A stretch of DNA of 64,000 nucleotides from Amorphophallus konjac (GCA_022559845.1 CM040118.1:446274053-446338052), one strand, 5' to 3'. Positions 22,550 through 34,667 are shown, numbered from the stretch's first letter. The notes: generated from the sequence alone by a model not told the origin. Translations and numbers: made by a program.

Positions 22550-24049
22550 CACTGCATTATGAAAAAACTCATCCGGTCATGCCTTTCCGACAAAGCCGAT
22601 ACCCAACAAAATCGTTGTCTGTCACAGAAGCGATCGAGGCAAAAGAATAGTCCTTGAAGGATGAAAGAACTCCCGGGCGATCATCCGCCTGATAAAACCA
22701 TTGCACTGAGCTTCCGACCACGAGATGTGGCTGCAGGAACAAATACTGAAACTCAAGACAAGCTCGGGAGCGATCCTGAAGATCGATAATATTACTGTGG
22801 AACACGCATTAATATATGTTGGTCTGTAGGGGCCCCAACGGCATAAGCCTTCACCAGCTCTGGCTCAGAAAATAAACAAAATACTTCAAGCAATGAAGAC
22901 AAACCACTCAATGGGCCAGTGGGTAAATAGTAACTCAATTGGGCCAAGCTAGCATAAATGGGCCAAATGGGTGAAAGGCAGCAGAGGTGGGCCGGCGGCC
23001 ACGTATGGATCCGGCGGCCAGGGCCGTTTCGCCTGGCGCTGCTGGATAAACCCCCCGCCTCATGCCGCTGTTTGAGCGCCAATTTCTCCTATAAATGCTA
23101 ATTTTTTCACCCTAAAGATAGAGAGACGGGGATAGATAGTGGCACACAGACACAAAAAAGGAGAGAGCACACGCCCTCCACATGTCGAGAGAGCCAGAGA
23201 AGATCCTTATTTGAGCGTAAAGAGCCTGCAGCCACCATTCCCCAAAACCAGAGAGGTCTATTCCAGAAGCGTGTGAGAAGGAGAAATCCGGCTTTCTGCT
23301 ACTATTAATCTCAGTGTATAGGTGGGTTTTCCACTGAAAGTTCCCTCATCGGGCTATAGTCCCCCTTTCCCATTTCTCTGTAAATAATTGTATCGCTATT
23401 GGGTGTTTGTTCTTCTGAATGGAATAAGAAGTTCGGGTTCAATCGGATGTTTGTTTACTGCTTCTCTCTCCCTCTCTACCCCCGCAGCCCCCTTATGCCC
23501 AGAAGGGCTACAGTGACTCCTGATTAGAGAGAATACAAGGATCTGGGCATGTTTTTTTGAGACGAGTCTCCGTGTACAATTCTCCGTTCTCTCCTTTCTT
23601 TCCACTGCTTGACGTTTGTTGGATGAAGTGGGGATAAACCCCAAACTGAGAAAATCCCCCCCCCCTCGGGGCTACAAATGTGCTGTCAATTATATATTTT
23701 TTAATTTCTGACTCCTTCTATGCGAACCGGCGCCTTCACCATCTTCTGGGTTTATGCACACTCAGCAAGCTGCAAAAGCGACTTGCCTCCTTAACGGGGG
23801 CCAGAGGTTTGTGTTTTCCCAAGCATGATCCCTGGTTGCCTATATGTGTGAGGGTTATGGCACATATGAAATCTTGTATGGAACAGAGTGATGTGTATGT
23901 CACCGTTTCACGAGTTTCTGCACCAATCCATTGTCTATAAGCGTCAAACATTTTTTCCCCGGGGGCACAAGATATTTCTGGGCTCCATGGAGCATTCTGG
24001 TTAATCAAAGATCACCCATGTTTGCCCCTTTTGCTCTGCAACCAATTCA
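22550..24049. other. CACTA-B interior with a possible old LTR fragment
   Basis: From 22825 the sequence starts TGTAGGGGCCCCAACGG and is rich in GGGCCA words. It has a TATA-like CCTATAAATGC near 23089-23099, then a transcript-leader-like stretch and an AATAAG signal near 23424. This resembles a Tat-type LTR in plus orientation, but I cannot find a clear 3' end, primer-binding site or partner LTR. 23640-24049 shows nothing recognisable. Confidence 0.35.
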
Positions 24050-26377
24050 TGTGTTCATGGAGACTGATCCGGCGGGGTGAATGCCGCCGGGTCAGTTAGC
24101 CTGATCCGACGCACCATATACCCGCCGGATTCCCCTTTGATCTGCCGCCAGATCCTTCATTTCATTTGCCGCCGGAATGCCCCTCTTGGTAGGGCCGCTG
24201 TTGAACCCCAGCCACCCTGATCCGGCACGCTCTATGCCACCGAATCACTATGTTTTCTCCTTTCTAACCGGCCGCCGTTGAGTCCATCGCTGAGTCGACT
24301 TGGGTGGGGACCTGCGTCGACCTTTCTGTTCGAGCATCTTTCGATGAGTCGACTCAAATGTTTGTTTCACAAGGGAAGGTCGTAGAATAAGTCGACTCAT
24401 CTGGCAAGGTGAGTTGACCCAGCCGTTAGATGGACCAATCTATTTGCCGACCGAGGTTCTTCTTCTAGTTTTGCATCAGTGAGCATCGCCGGACCACTGC
24501 TCCCTTCATCCTTTAGTGCTGTCGGATGGCTTCCTCGGATAATGTATGAAGTTCAACTCATCCCCTGTCAACACCGGGGTTTGCTGCGCTCTAACCATGA
24601 CCCTGGAGGCTGTTCAATTAGGGGTAAATAACTCGTTTGACGTAGTCAAGTGGTTGCCCAGATCCCTCTCCCTCGGGAATATATGTTTCGCTTTTCCATT
24701 ATGTCGTTGAATTTTAGACCACCCTTATCGCTGTGTCTGCTTGATCCTTCGTGACCCCGATGGACCCCAGAGGTTTGCCAAGGGTCGGCATGATCTCCGT
24801 AGATTCAGAAAGGGAAAAGGCATGGTCATCTTGAGGACCCCGTGCCCCTGCCACCTCATGGCTAAGGGCTCCCTTCCTCTCAAATGCATATAAATTGCCG
24901 CCAGTCAGCATACAGTGCCCCGGAGTTGTTGGACCTATCGGCCCAGGGTTACACCGGCGCTCTCTTGAGTTCCACATGTGTATGCCGTGGGGTCAAACAC
25001 GGGTCAACATGACAAGGCATAATAATCGATGACCCTCAAGTGATGCAGGACTCCCTATGGACTAGTCCTTGGAGATTCACCGCCCGTTGTAGGGTTTAGG
25101 CTGCCACCTTTTAGGCATGCCAGCTGCTTATGGAGTCCGTCTCAGCTTGCTATGGACGGACCTCCTATACATCTCCCTACCACATTCTGGGGCATGGGGA
25201 TATGCTGCCAAAATTTCGTAGTTCGTTCCCTTGCACATTTCTTATTTCCCGCAGTTTTCACTCGGTCTTATACCCTTCAGTGGTAGCAACCCCACGGCCA
25301 TTTATGCCAGTTTGTGAGGTCAGGCGCTCAATACGAGAGTTGGGATCAATAATGAACACTGCCCCACGGCATACATCGACCCGAAGATACATGACCCTAC
25401 CAAGATGCGATCACGCTAGGTTTGCCCATGAGCCCACATGCGTATTCTGCTGTGTCAAAGGCGGGTCTACAGAAAAGAGGCAGACACGGGATTGTCGTTT
25501 AGGCGTGACCATTAGTTTGGGGACCATCTCGACATGACGTGGACGAGCCTCCTATACCTCCCCAACACATGCCAAAATAGGGGAGGTGCTGCTAAAATCT
25601 CTGCAAATAATCAACTGAGTTTAAGTTATCCATACTTTGTCTTCGGTAATAAGAAGCAAACGTTTATAAGTGAACATGCGTTCCCGAATAAAAATATAGA
25701 CCAACCCCCATACATAAATCAACTTGGGCATATGTGCATGCACACATATACGCATATACACCTATCTTACCGTGTGCCTATATGCCACGATTCCCCGGTA
25801 TATCAAATGGCGATTTGCGGAGGGTCAGATCATGTCTGGCTGAAAGCTTTCACTATGCACGAGTAAAAACTTCGCCTTGTACCAGAAGTTAGCTTAATAG
25901 AATAAGTATCGATGCATCGTGTGCTTGAGTGCATGCTTAAATTCTACTTTGCACAGCAAATATTTCTTGATTCATGTATTCATTTCTATTCGTTCTGCCC
26001 CGAAGGCTTCTTTATCTTGGCGAATAATCAAGGATTGTCCTTGTTTCGGAATGACGTAATTAACGCCATAGCCTTTATGGTATGGCGGACTTTAGGTCCC
26101 GACATGATCATCCACTTTCATCTGATCAGTCAGACGGTGCACACAATAAACTTGTCACAAGTGTGACTGGCATGCCTACGCACTAAATAACCCTAAAAAT
26201 AATAAATAAATAAATAAATAATTCACCCCACACCCATGTAATTAAATAACATCAAATTTAATAACATCAAATTAAACAATTCATTTCATTCTAATAACTG
26301 ATTGTAATATATAAAATTAAAAAATACAAACACCATAAAAGGAACCTAAAAATGCTTACATCCCAAGCTGAGAAAAT
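24050..26377. other. Decayed repeat sequence, no genes seen
   Basis: Contains GATCCGGCGG/GCCGCCGG words (24067-24280) and a small cluster of GTCGAC palindromes (24293-24420), suggesting remnants of another copia-type LTR. Near 25845-25890, CACTATGC-ACGAG-AAA and CGCCTTGTACCAGAA resemble the copia 3' region at about 18010-18070, which also hints at an old SIRE-type remnant. A short AAAT microsatellite lies near 26199-26222. Open frames here show no family resemblance. Confidence 0.4.
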
Positions 26378-26594
26378 TTTTTGGACAACCAAACCCTCCC
26401 CCTCCCCTACACCCACTGTACCCCTTGTTCCTCTCCCTTCTCTGTGTGTGGGAGGACACACCTACCCTCCCCACCGCACCCCCTCCCCTCCTCTCCCATC
26501 CCCTCCCGTCCCCCACCCTCCCCTCCCCTCCCCTTCGTGCCCCCCTCCTCTCCCCTCCCTCCCCTCCCCTCCGTGCCCCCCCTTCTCCGGAGTA
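26378..26594. repeat. C-rich satellite (CCCTCC-type), first block
   Basis: Pyrimidine-rich on the plus strand with repeated CCCCTCCCCTCC, CCGTGCCCCCC and related words. The lead-in GTGTGGGAGGACACACCT recurs near 27734 before the second block. Open frames here are compositional artefacts. Confidence 0.85.
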
Positions 26595-26596
26595 CC

Positions 26597-27291
26597 ATTT
26601 CACAACCATCGGTTCATACTAACCCATCATACACATGTAACACATCACAAGGCGGCTAAGGCTATCAAATCAGAAACCACGTGCTATTCCCATTGGATGT
26701 GAGTTACGTGTCTTAGAACTGGGTCATCGGGCGTCGATTCACAAGACAACCCTCATAGAGGTGGCACGACCAAATTATCATTTATTTCATCATTAAATAC
26801 TCTAATTTACCTCTTCGAGGTGAAAATTGGATTTTTCGGGCCAAAACGAGGCTTCCTGCACTGGGTCGGTTGACCTACCCTAGGTGTCGGTCGACCCACC
26901 CCAGGGGTCGGTCGACCGATTCACCCCAGTGCCCTAGCCTCTGTACGGGTCGGTTGACCACCTGCATAGGCCAGGGCACTGGGGTGGATCGGTCGACCGA
27001 CCCTTGGAGTAGGTCGATCGACCCACTATAGGAATGGCCATTTTAGCCTGAAAAATCCAATTTTCACCATGAAAAGGTAAACTGGGGTATTTAATGATGA
27101 AATAAATGATAATTTGGTCGTGCCACCTCTATGAGGGTTGTCCTTGTGAATCGACACCAGATGACCCAGTTCTAAAGCACGTAACTCACATCCAATGGGA
27201 ATAGCACATGGTTTCTGATTTGATAGCCTTAGTCGCCTCGTGATGCGTTACATGTGTATGATGGGTTAGTACGAACCGTTGGTCGACTGAT
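26597..27291. repeat. Large inverted repeat (palindrome) of about 0.7 kb
   Basis: The left arm (26597-26862) and right arm (27025-27291) are reverse complements at roughly 90% or more by eye. For example, CCCATTGGATGTGAGTTACG at about 26690 faces its complement at about 27180-27200. The spacer carries about seven GGTCGACC-like palindromes and is itself partly symmetrical around 26950. No open frame crosses it. A transcript would fold into a long hairpin. Confidence 0.88.
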
Positions 27292-27722
27292 TCTGGCGAC
27301 GACAGAATGGGATGACCCTCCAGGGGTCCCAATCCACACCCGACTTACCCCATTGTGAGCAGGAAACATGGTAAATCAATCCCCAACCCAATGCACATCC
27401 ATTCACACCCAAAAATGCATAAACCAACCTCCGAATCAACGAACCCACCGCTCACCCCGAAACATGCCCGTAACTCGTAGCATGAAGGAAACCTACTCAA
27501 TCTTGCCTGGAATCGCGTCTAAATGGTGGGAAAACACGCGGGGAAGTGGATGGGTGTGTCCCCCTACATCACAGACACTTTATTACTGAGAGGCTCAAAC
27601 TGGCATATATAGTATGCTACCGAACATGTCTACCTTAGTTTACTCAACAGACTATGGGAATCAATTAGAAAAACAAAGCCAAATCTAGACTCAAGTCCCA
27701 TAAAAAATTCTTCCCAATATAT
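27292..27722. other. Nothing recognised
   Basis: Between the palindrome and the second C-rich block. No coding, RNA or repeat signal that I can support. Confidence 0.4.
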
Positions 27723-27838
27723 CGTAGGACGAGTGCGTGGGAGGACACCCCTCCCCTACCTGTCGTGCCCCCCTCCCCTCCATGCCCCCCTTCCCCCCTC
27801 CCCTCCCCCATCGACCCCCCACCCTCCCCCCTCCCCAA
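27723..27838. repeat. C-rich satellite, second block
   Basis: The same word set as 26378-26594 (CCCCTCC, GTGCCCCCC), preceded by GCGTGGGAGGACACCCCT. It is interrupted on its right by the solo LTR and appears to resume at 30283. Confidence 0.85.
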
Positions 27839-30282
27839 TGTGTCCCCTGTTGGGTGTGCAAATAGGATCTAGAGGGGGGTGAATAGATCCCTTCACAAAT
27901 AATATCCAATTTAAAACTTGAACCCAGTTACTCAAGGAGAAGCATAACAACGGAACATAAATGTTCCTAGCAGAATATGTTGAACAGGAAGTAAGCAATC
28001 CTTTACAATAAATGATCACAACACACCATGAAGAAGATGGATCATGCCAAGTTGTGTGTGATCACAGTGATGAAAACATAAGGCTTGATGACTGCCTCTA
28101 TGCAGGACAGCGTGCAAGTGTTTGAGTCCGAATGGGAACCGAGCCAGCAAGAGAGTGTGTGTGCGGTGCACAGACAAACTATAAAGTGTGCATATCTGAA
28201 ATATACAGGTTCCTGGGAATGGGGGTGGAAGATAAGGAGCAATCGCATAGACACACATCACTGCACAATATTTTTAAGGTGGTTCAGTCTGTAAACCTGC
28301 AGACCTACATCTACCCCTCACCAAAACCCGGTGAGCCTTCAAGCTGACTAATAGCTTGAACACCGCTCATTAACAACTTGAACACTGCTGACTAATAGCT
28401 TGACCGCTGACTAATAGCGTGACCGCTGATTCACAGCTTCCACCACGGGGATGAACCACCCCCCCCCCCCCACACACACACGCTGGTACACAGCTTCCCG
28501 TTGATTCACAGCTTCCAGCTGATTCACAGCTTCCACACAGGGACAAACCCCAAAGAAACAAAACAAAAACATGTTGCAAGGATGCAGCAAAACACTGGGA
28601 CAGCTCCTCAAGACACACACGGCTGCACAACAGCCTGTACCACTTTCGGTCTCTAAACAGAGTACCGGACACACTGCTGTAAACATAGCACAACCCACTG
28701 AAGGTTCAGAGTTTCAAAAGGAAAACACAAAACCGGAATAAGAAAAGGCAAATGTAGCTTCATAACAAGTTCATGAAGCTGTATATGAAGATCTGAAAGT
28801 TAGATCTGAAGACTGCTCAATACGCTCAAGGATGGCTGCAAGGCTTCTTCTTTAAGTGCTCATGGCTCTCTTTTTTTTTCTTCACAGCACTAGACTGGGT
28901 CGGGCCAAGTGCTGGGCTGCTCTTCTTTTCTCTTCTCTTTCTCTCAGATTTTTCTTCTAATGCTCAAGCTCCCTCTAGCTCTTTTAGCTCTCTTCTTCTC
29001 TAGGGTAGCAGCCACCTTCTTCAGGCAGAACGTCCATACTTATAGAAGAGAAGTAGGAATAGTTTTCCCTCGAAGAATCTGCAAATTGATTGGTCAGAAT
29101 AAAATAAGGTTATTGTCCACAAACCTTTTCCCTGGCGGTTTTGATTGGTCTAGCATAAACGAGAGCAGGGGCAAAATCTATTTCCAGACAACAATCTGAT
29201 TGGGCCAAGGGAAAAGGAAGATTTCTTATCTTCAGCCCTTTTTAGATCTGTACTTTGATTGGCCCATGGCAAAAGAAATCTTTGTCTGAAACCCCTTTTT
29301 GAAATTTGCCTCCTTATTGACTTAGGACAGAAAAGGACGGTCCTATGTCCTAGGTGCTTTTCAGGGACTAAACCTGATTGGTTGACTGCAGAACCAAGGA
29401 TACCATGAAAAGTGACTTTTCATAAATCTGTTATCTGACAGATCCTTGTCACAAAAAGGTTTTCTGACTTCCTCATGCTGAATAGGACAGTTCTCTGTCC
29501 TAGGACCTTCTCTTTAGACCTTGAGATGCGAGTCCAGGAGCCAAAGACGTTGAACTGGAGCTGACAGACATGTGATCATTTTAAGTTGTCACGTGCTCTA
29601 TTGATTCTGAAGAAACTCTTCATGTGCATCGACCCAGTTGGTCCATAGCGTCGACGCTGCTTCCAGTCTTCTTGAGCTGCCACGAGCTAAGGTGAACATG
29701 CGTCGACGCAGTAAGCGCGTTGGGTCGACGTAGCCTTGTAAAGTTGCGTCCAAAGCGGTTTCTATGAGAAGCCCTTGTGTCGACCTACTGTGTTGACGCC
29801 ATGAGATGCTTGCGTTGACGCACTCGTTGACATGCGCTTGAAGCTGCTTCTGAAGACTGTCCAGAGTTGACGCAATGATGAAGTGGGGTCGGCGCATCTT
29901 GACGAGCACTTGAAGCGGCTTCAAAAGATCATCTGGAGTCGATGCAACATGACGATGGAGTCGACACAGCCTTGTTCGTTTGGTTCTTCTCTTGGAGTCG
30001 ACGCAGCCTTAAGGTTGATTGAATTTTCCTTGACTCTCTTCTGTTACAAGAGGCTTCTGTCTTCCATACCTAGCTAGTCTTCATTCAAACTTGGTTGGCA
30101 CATAATTGGAGATCTTTGTTCTATTTGACTCATCTTGGCTTGTTGAGATCTGACTTGCTCTGCGGTTGCTGAAATCTGTTGACATTATTTGACTTGAACT
30201 TAATACATGTTGACATCATCAAATCCACATTAGACTCATCAATGAGTCATAATCAGACATCATCAAAACCCGGGACACAACA
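27839..30282 (-). mobile_element. Solo LTR of a SIRE-like copia element (minus orientation)
   Basis: The right end, in reverse complement, starts TGTTGTGTCCCGGGTTTTGA, closely like the TGTTGAGTTATGGTTTTGA start of the copia LTR at 13125. The left part has GATCTAGAGGGGGGTGAA, the complement of the CACCCCCCTC block near the 3' end of that LTR. A cluster of GTCGAC palindromes lies at about 29650-30002. There is no primer-binding site or polypurine tract beside it and C-rich satellite abuts both ends, so it is best read as a solo LTR. A clear 5-bp TSD could not be assigned in the C-rich flanks; the left end may be 27839 or 27841. Confidence 0.7.
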
Positions 30283-30722
30283 CCCCCTCCCTCTCTCGAA
30301 CCCCCCACCCACCCCCACCCTCCCCACCGTACCCCCTCCCCTCCCCACGTGCCCCCCATGGCCTCCCTCTCCCGAACCCACCTGCCCTCTCCACTATACC
30401 CCCTCCCTCTCCCAAACCCCCCTCCCCTACCCACCCTCCTCTCCTCTCCTCTCTTGTCCCCTCCCGTCCCCCACCTACGTACCCCCCACCCTCCCCTCCT
30501 CTTGCCTACATACCCCCCACCCTCCCATTCGTGGCCCCCCCTCCCCTCCTCTCCTGTCCCCTCCCCTCCCACACCGAACCCCCCGCCTCCCACACCGGGC
30601 CCCCTCTCCTCCCCCACCCCACACCCCATATTTGATCTCTCCCTCTCTCACTGACGCACACACCCACACACACACCGGATGGCAGAAGGCCACCCAACCC
30701 ACCCCACCCCCTCCCTCTCCCT
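30283..30722. repeat. C-rich satellite, third block
   Basis: CCCTCCC, CGTGCCCCCC and CGAACCCCCC words, ending in CTCTCTCACTGACGCACACA. It is likely the continuation of the block at 27723-27838, separated by the solo LTR. Its 3' words are near reverse complements of units in the GA-rich array at 30955-31487. Confidence 0.85.
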
Positions 30723-30954
30723 TCTCTATCTCATATAATAAACAATACATTTAAACACACACATAATAATACTAATAATAACAAATATTAATTTCAATAA
30801 ATGAATTTAAATCAGATTAAATAAATTAAAATAAAATAATAAAAATTCAAAAACATTTTACAAACCATTTATTGATAGAAATATCACCAGAAAGAAAGAA
30901 TGAAGTCTGTTGCCATCCCCGACGCTAATATCCCTGCACAAAAATTTGATCATT

Positions 30955-31487
30955 GTGAGAGACAACTAGAGAGAGGGTGAGTGAATAGGAGGGGGGCATT
31001 GCCCATCTCTGTGTGTGACAGTGAGAGAGAGAGAGTAAGAGAGGGAGATAGAGTAAGGGAGAGGGAGACAGAGGGGATTGGGCACCCCCCTCTGTGAGTG
31101 TGTGCGCGTGTTAGAGAGAGAGGGAGAGAGGGAGTGGGAGAGGGAGGGAGGGAGATCGAGAGAGGGAGATGGAGATAGAGACGGAGGGGGTCAGGCACTC
31201 CCCCTCTGTGTGTGCGTGCATGTGTTAGAGAGGGAGGGGGAGGGAGAGGGAGAGGGGGGGAGGGAGATCGAGAGAGGGAGAGGGAGAGGGAGGTGGAGGG
31301 GGTCGATCAAGCGCCGTGTGCGTGTGTTAGAGAGGGAGAGCGAGAGGGAGCGGGAGGGAGGGAGATCGAGAGAGGGAGAGGGGGTCGATCGGGCTCCCCC
31401 CCTCCATGAGTGTGTGCGTGTGTTACAGAGAGAGGGAGAGGGAGAGAGACCGTGATAGAGGGAGACGGTGAGAGAGGGAGAGGGATC
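30955..31487. repeat. GA-rich minisatellite
   Basis: Units contain CCCCCTCTGTG(A)GTGTGTGCG, then GTGTTAGAGAGGGAG, then GGAGATCGAGAGAGGGAGA and GGGGTC. Unit starts fall near 30990, 31083, 31196, 31306 and 31395, so unit length varies (about 80-115 bp). The array is cut at 31487 by the pol-less LTR element and GA-rich sequence resumes at 54235. The preceding 30723-30954 is A/T-rich and otherwise empty. Confidence 0.8.
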
Positions 31488-33197
31488 TGTAGACACGCTA
31501 AAATTGACATCATTTTGAGCATATCTCCTATCGCGCTGCGATGTCCCATTTAACACTCAAATCAACTTATTTGAGTGATTTTCCTCATTTTTATTGAATA
31601 TTCAACTTTCCCAAGCGATTCCACATGTTTTCCTATTTTTTTAGATTTTTCTGAGGTTTTTCTCCATTTTTCGGGGCCTTCTTTTAAATTGGTGGCTGCC
31701 CGGGTGGTCGCCATTTAATTGGTGACACTCCGGAAGGTCGTCAATTCTTTAATTAGCGACTGGCCAGAAGGGCGCCAATTCTTTTTAAGCTGATTTTCTA
31801 TGATTCTAAATTGGTGGTTGCCTGGGTGGTCGTCATTTAATTGGTGACACTCTGGAAGGTCATCAATTCTTTAATTAGCGACCGTTCGGAAGGTCGTCAA
31901 TTCTTTTCTTCATATTTTGAGCCGAAATCAGATTATTTTTTATTCCACGACTTCCTGGAAGGTCGCTATTTCATAAAATAGCGCACATGTGCAAAGTCGT
32001 CAATTCTGTTGCTATATTTTGAGGTTTTTAATCCATCCGAAACTCGTATTAATTTCTAAATAGCGACCCCCTCAAGGTCGCCAATTCTTTTCAAATTTTG
32101 GAAAGTCCGAATCCGTCTCGAAATGCCTCGGAATTAGCGACACCTCCGCGGGCGTTATTTTAAATAGCGACCGTCTATCCGGTCGTCAATTCTTGTTCAA
32201 TTCTGAACTCCAGCAGAACCTCCTTCTTTCCTCATTTTGAGCCCCTTTTCACTTGGGAAAGGACTCCTAAGGCTTTCTAATGTTGAAGGGACACTTGGGC
32301 AATGTTTATCTCATTTCAAATCCAACTAAAACATGTTTTCCTAATTTCCCTTGGAATTAATTTTGAATTTCAGCCCTATAAATAGGATTCCTCTCTCCCT
32401 TGTGTAAGGGACATCAAGATCAATTCAAGAGGAGGTGCTGCTGGACCAAAGGTTCAAGGAGGAAGACTCCCATGCACCTAAAAGCTACATCCATGGAGTT
32501 CTTCTTCCTCTATTGAAGATTTGAAGCCTCTACATCCATGGAGTTCTACATCCTCTTCTTCCTCCATTGAGGATCTTCATCCTTGAAGCCCATGGAGAAA
32601 ACCACTAAGCTTTCCCCTTCTCTTATCTCTTTGTTTTATTATTGCTAGCATTGCATGCATCATTATTCCATCTCTTCCTTCTATTTCTTTTTATCTCAAT
32701 ATTGAGATCTCCACATTGTGCACTCTAGCACACCCCCTTTTGTGCAACACTTGCACACTTCTATTTTCATAACATCATACTTTCATCCTCACCCTTTGCA
32801 TAGGGTTTTAAGGGGCAACACCCACAAGGTGTGTTCTTCTCCATGTTATTCATGTTTATATTCTTATCTTGAATTTGATGCTACACCTTTAGATTCTAAT
32901 TCCTATTTTTATTGGTTGTTGTCTTTGATCTTTGCAAGGGTAATCTATAAGAAGAACTCCCTCCATCGGCCGGCCGGTTGGAAGGGAAGGAAGTCGCCTC
33001 TCACAATCTCCCCGTCTTTAAAGGTATTTATATCGCGATCCCTCCATTGATTATTTGTTATATCTTTTGAGGCCCTCGCGTCTCTGACGATCACATTCCC
33101 CTTAGCATCCTCGCATGCTCCCCTTTTCTCCCCTTTTCCCTTCCTTTTTCTCTTAATTCTTCTTAGTTTTTCTTAAGTGGATTTCTTAGAATCTACA
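31488..33197 (+). mobile_element. 5' LTR of the pol-less element
   Basis: TGTAGACACGC start, TCTACA end. U3 carries an array of GC inverted-repeat words (31686-32192). A TATA box TATAAATAG lies at 32377-32385. Downstream, a short duplicated phrase (CTACATCCATGGAGTTCT) occurs twice near 32485-32545. Confidence 0.93.
31686..32192. repeat. GC inverted-word array in U3 of the pol-less element (5' LTR)
   Basis: About ten pairs such as GCGACC-N8-GGTCGT, GGCTGCCCGGGTGGTCGCC and GCGACTGGCC...GGGCGCC, separated by AATTC/TTTAATT spacers. All lie upstream of the TATA box. The 3' LTR copy is at 52688-53194. Confidence 0.85.
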
Positions 33198-33200
33198 AAT

Positions 33201-33218
33201 TGGCGATCACGGTGGGAC
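33201..33218 (+). promoter_or_regulatory. Primer-binding site of the pol-less element
   Basis: TGGCGATCACGGTGGGAC starts three bases after the LTR. A block starting TGGCGA at this place is usual in the Tat/Athila branch of Ty3/gypsy. The tRNA is not assigned. Confidence 0.7.
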
Positions 33219-33540
33219 ACCTTTTATTTTTCTTTTGATTACTCTTTCCCTTGGGCACCCACGTGTGCCATCTTCCCTTTGCACCCACGGTGCACCTCCA
33301 TTAGTGCTCCACGTAGCACCCTCCCACTTGGATTGTTAATTTGCTAGATTTGGAGTTTTCCCATTTCTTTTATCCACTTTTAAAATTAAAAAAAAATGAT
33401 GAGCATGCTATGGCGTATCTCATGTTCTTGATGGTTGCTAGATTTTCATCTTATGATTGAGTGATTTCCATCCTCTTCTATTGGGTATTTTCCCACTGTT
33501 CTAAGCTTTTTGGCTGTTGGAGTGTTTCTGGGACACAGGG

Positions 33541-33811
33541 AATTAGCGCCCTTCACAGGGGCGATGTTTCACAATATAGCGACAGGGTGCAGGGCGCCAT
33601 TTCCCCGACCCTCTAAAAATAAAAAAATTCACAGGATATAGTGCCCCCTCACAGGGGCGCTGTTTCATCATATAGCGACAGGGTGTGGGGCGCCATTTCC
33701 CTGCCCCTTCTGAAAAGAAAAATTTCACAGGAATTAGCACCTTTCACAGGGGCACCTTTTCATAATATAGCGGTAGGGGTAAGTGCGCCATTTTCCTGAG
33801 TGTCTGTAGTC
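33541..33811 (+). repeat. Triplicated 95-bp leader repeat with GC inverted words
   Basis: Three tandem units of about 95 bp begin near 33541, 33636 and 33731. Each has two inverted pairs: AGCGCCC-TTCACA-GGGGCG and TAGCGACAGGG...GGGCGCCA. They lie in the transcribed leader, between the primer-binding site and the reading frame. Confidence 0.85.
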
Positions 33812-33939
33812 TTCTTTTTTTCCTATGTGTTCTGCCTCATTTTTATCATATCCTGTTCATGCATGTATATTGTCTCTATTCTGCATTAGTTTTGCATTCA
33901 TAGTGCATTTGGCTTGGGAGACCTCCTCTCTCTACACTT

Positions 33940-34100
33940 TTAGGATCCATACCCCCCTCTTGGTTAAGGAAGGACCCTCCATTGAGCATTCCGTCTCATT
34001 GGATCGGAAATTCCTAAACCAAGCCTCTGTAAGTCCCCGCACCCGTGGATTCCCTCACGGAAACTTGGGCAGGTTGTACCTTGAAGTTCCCCGGGTTTAG
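33940..34100 (+). promoter_or_regulatory. Leader block shared with Athila
   Basis: It aligns over about 160 bp with the Athila leader at 40927-41082. Identical runs include CTCCATTGAGCATTCCGTCT, AAGTCCCCGCACC and GTGGATTCCCTCACGGA. CCGTGGATTCCCTCACGG can form a stem-loop. In both elements it lies between the primer-binding site and the first reading frame. It is a candidate packaging or dimerisation signal (inference). Confidence 0.85.
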
Positions 34101-34667
34101 TTGGCCTATGCATGGTGAGAGAGTATTCTTAGTTGGCATCGAAGTGAACTTACATTGAAACTAGGTTCCTCCCTTATGTGAATCACTCCGAAGTTTGTTA
34201 AAAGTCATTAATTCACCAAGGTTCAAATAATAATAAAAAAATCAACGGTAACCATTCCAACTTGTGTGCTTCTTTGCAAATTGTTTTGCTTAAATTTTGA
34301 TTGCATATTGGCTTACCTTGATAGATAAAATAACATGTTTAATCTTAATTATGTTCATGAGGATGCACAACCTAGCAGATCCTATACTCCTCAATTTCAA
34401 CATGTTCATCATAATTCTCACCATATTTTCAAGGGACCACGTCCTCATTCCTATGGTATTACCCAACCGATGGGCAATGTCCAATCCCATGGTCCCTCGC
34501 CTCAATCGCGAGCCACTATTCCTTTGGGACCGTCTCTTCCCAATGACGAGAAGGTCTCTCAAATCATCCGTACATTAGATCATCTCACCCCTCAACAAAT
34601 CCAAGCCCTTAAGGCCATTGTTGAGGGTACATCTCATTCTTCTCATCCTCCTTCTATTCCTCTTCGG

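Noticed and set aside
24714..24977. 87-codon minus-strand frame
   Set aside because: No motif, no neighbours and no homologous look; chance frame in decayed repeat DNA.
26352..26702. Pro/Ser-rich frames in the C-rich satellite (also 30179-30754 and 54213-54506)
   Set aside because: CT-rich or GA-rich DNA lacks stops in several frames at once; no codon bias or family signal.
31078..31556. Arg/Glu-rich frames in the GA-rich minisatellite
   Set aside because: Open in several frames on both strands and made only of GAGAGG repeats.
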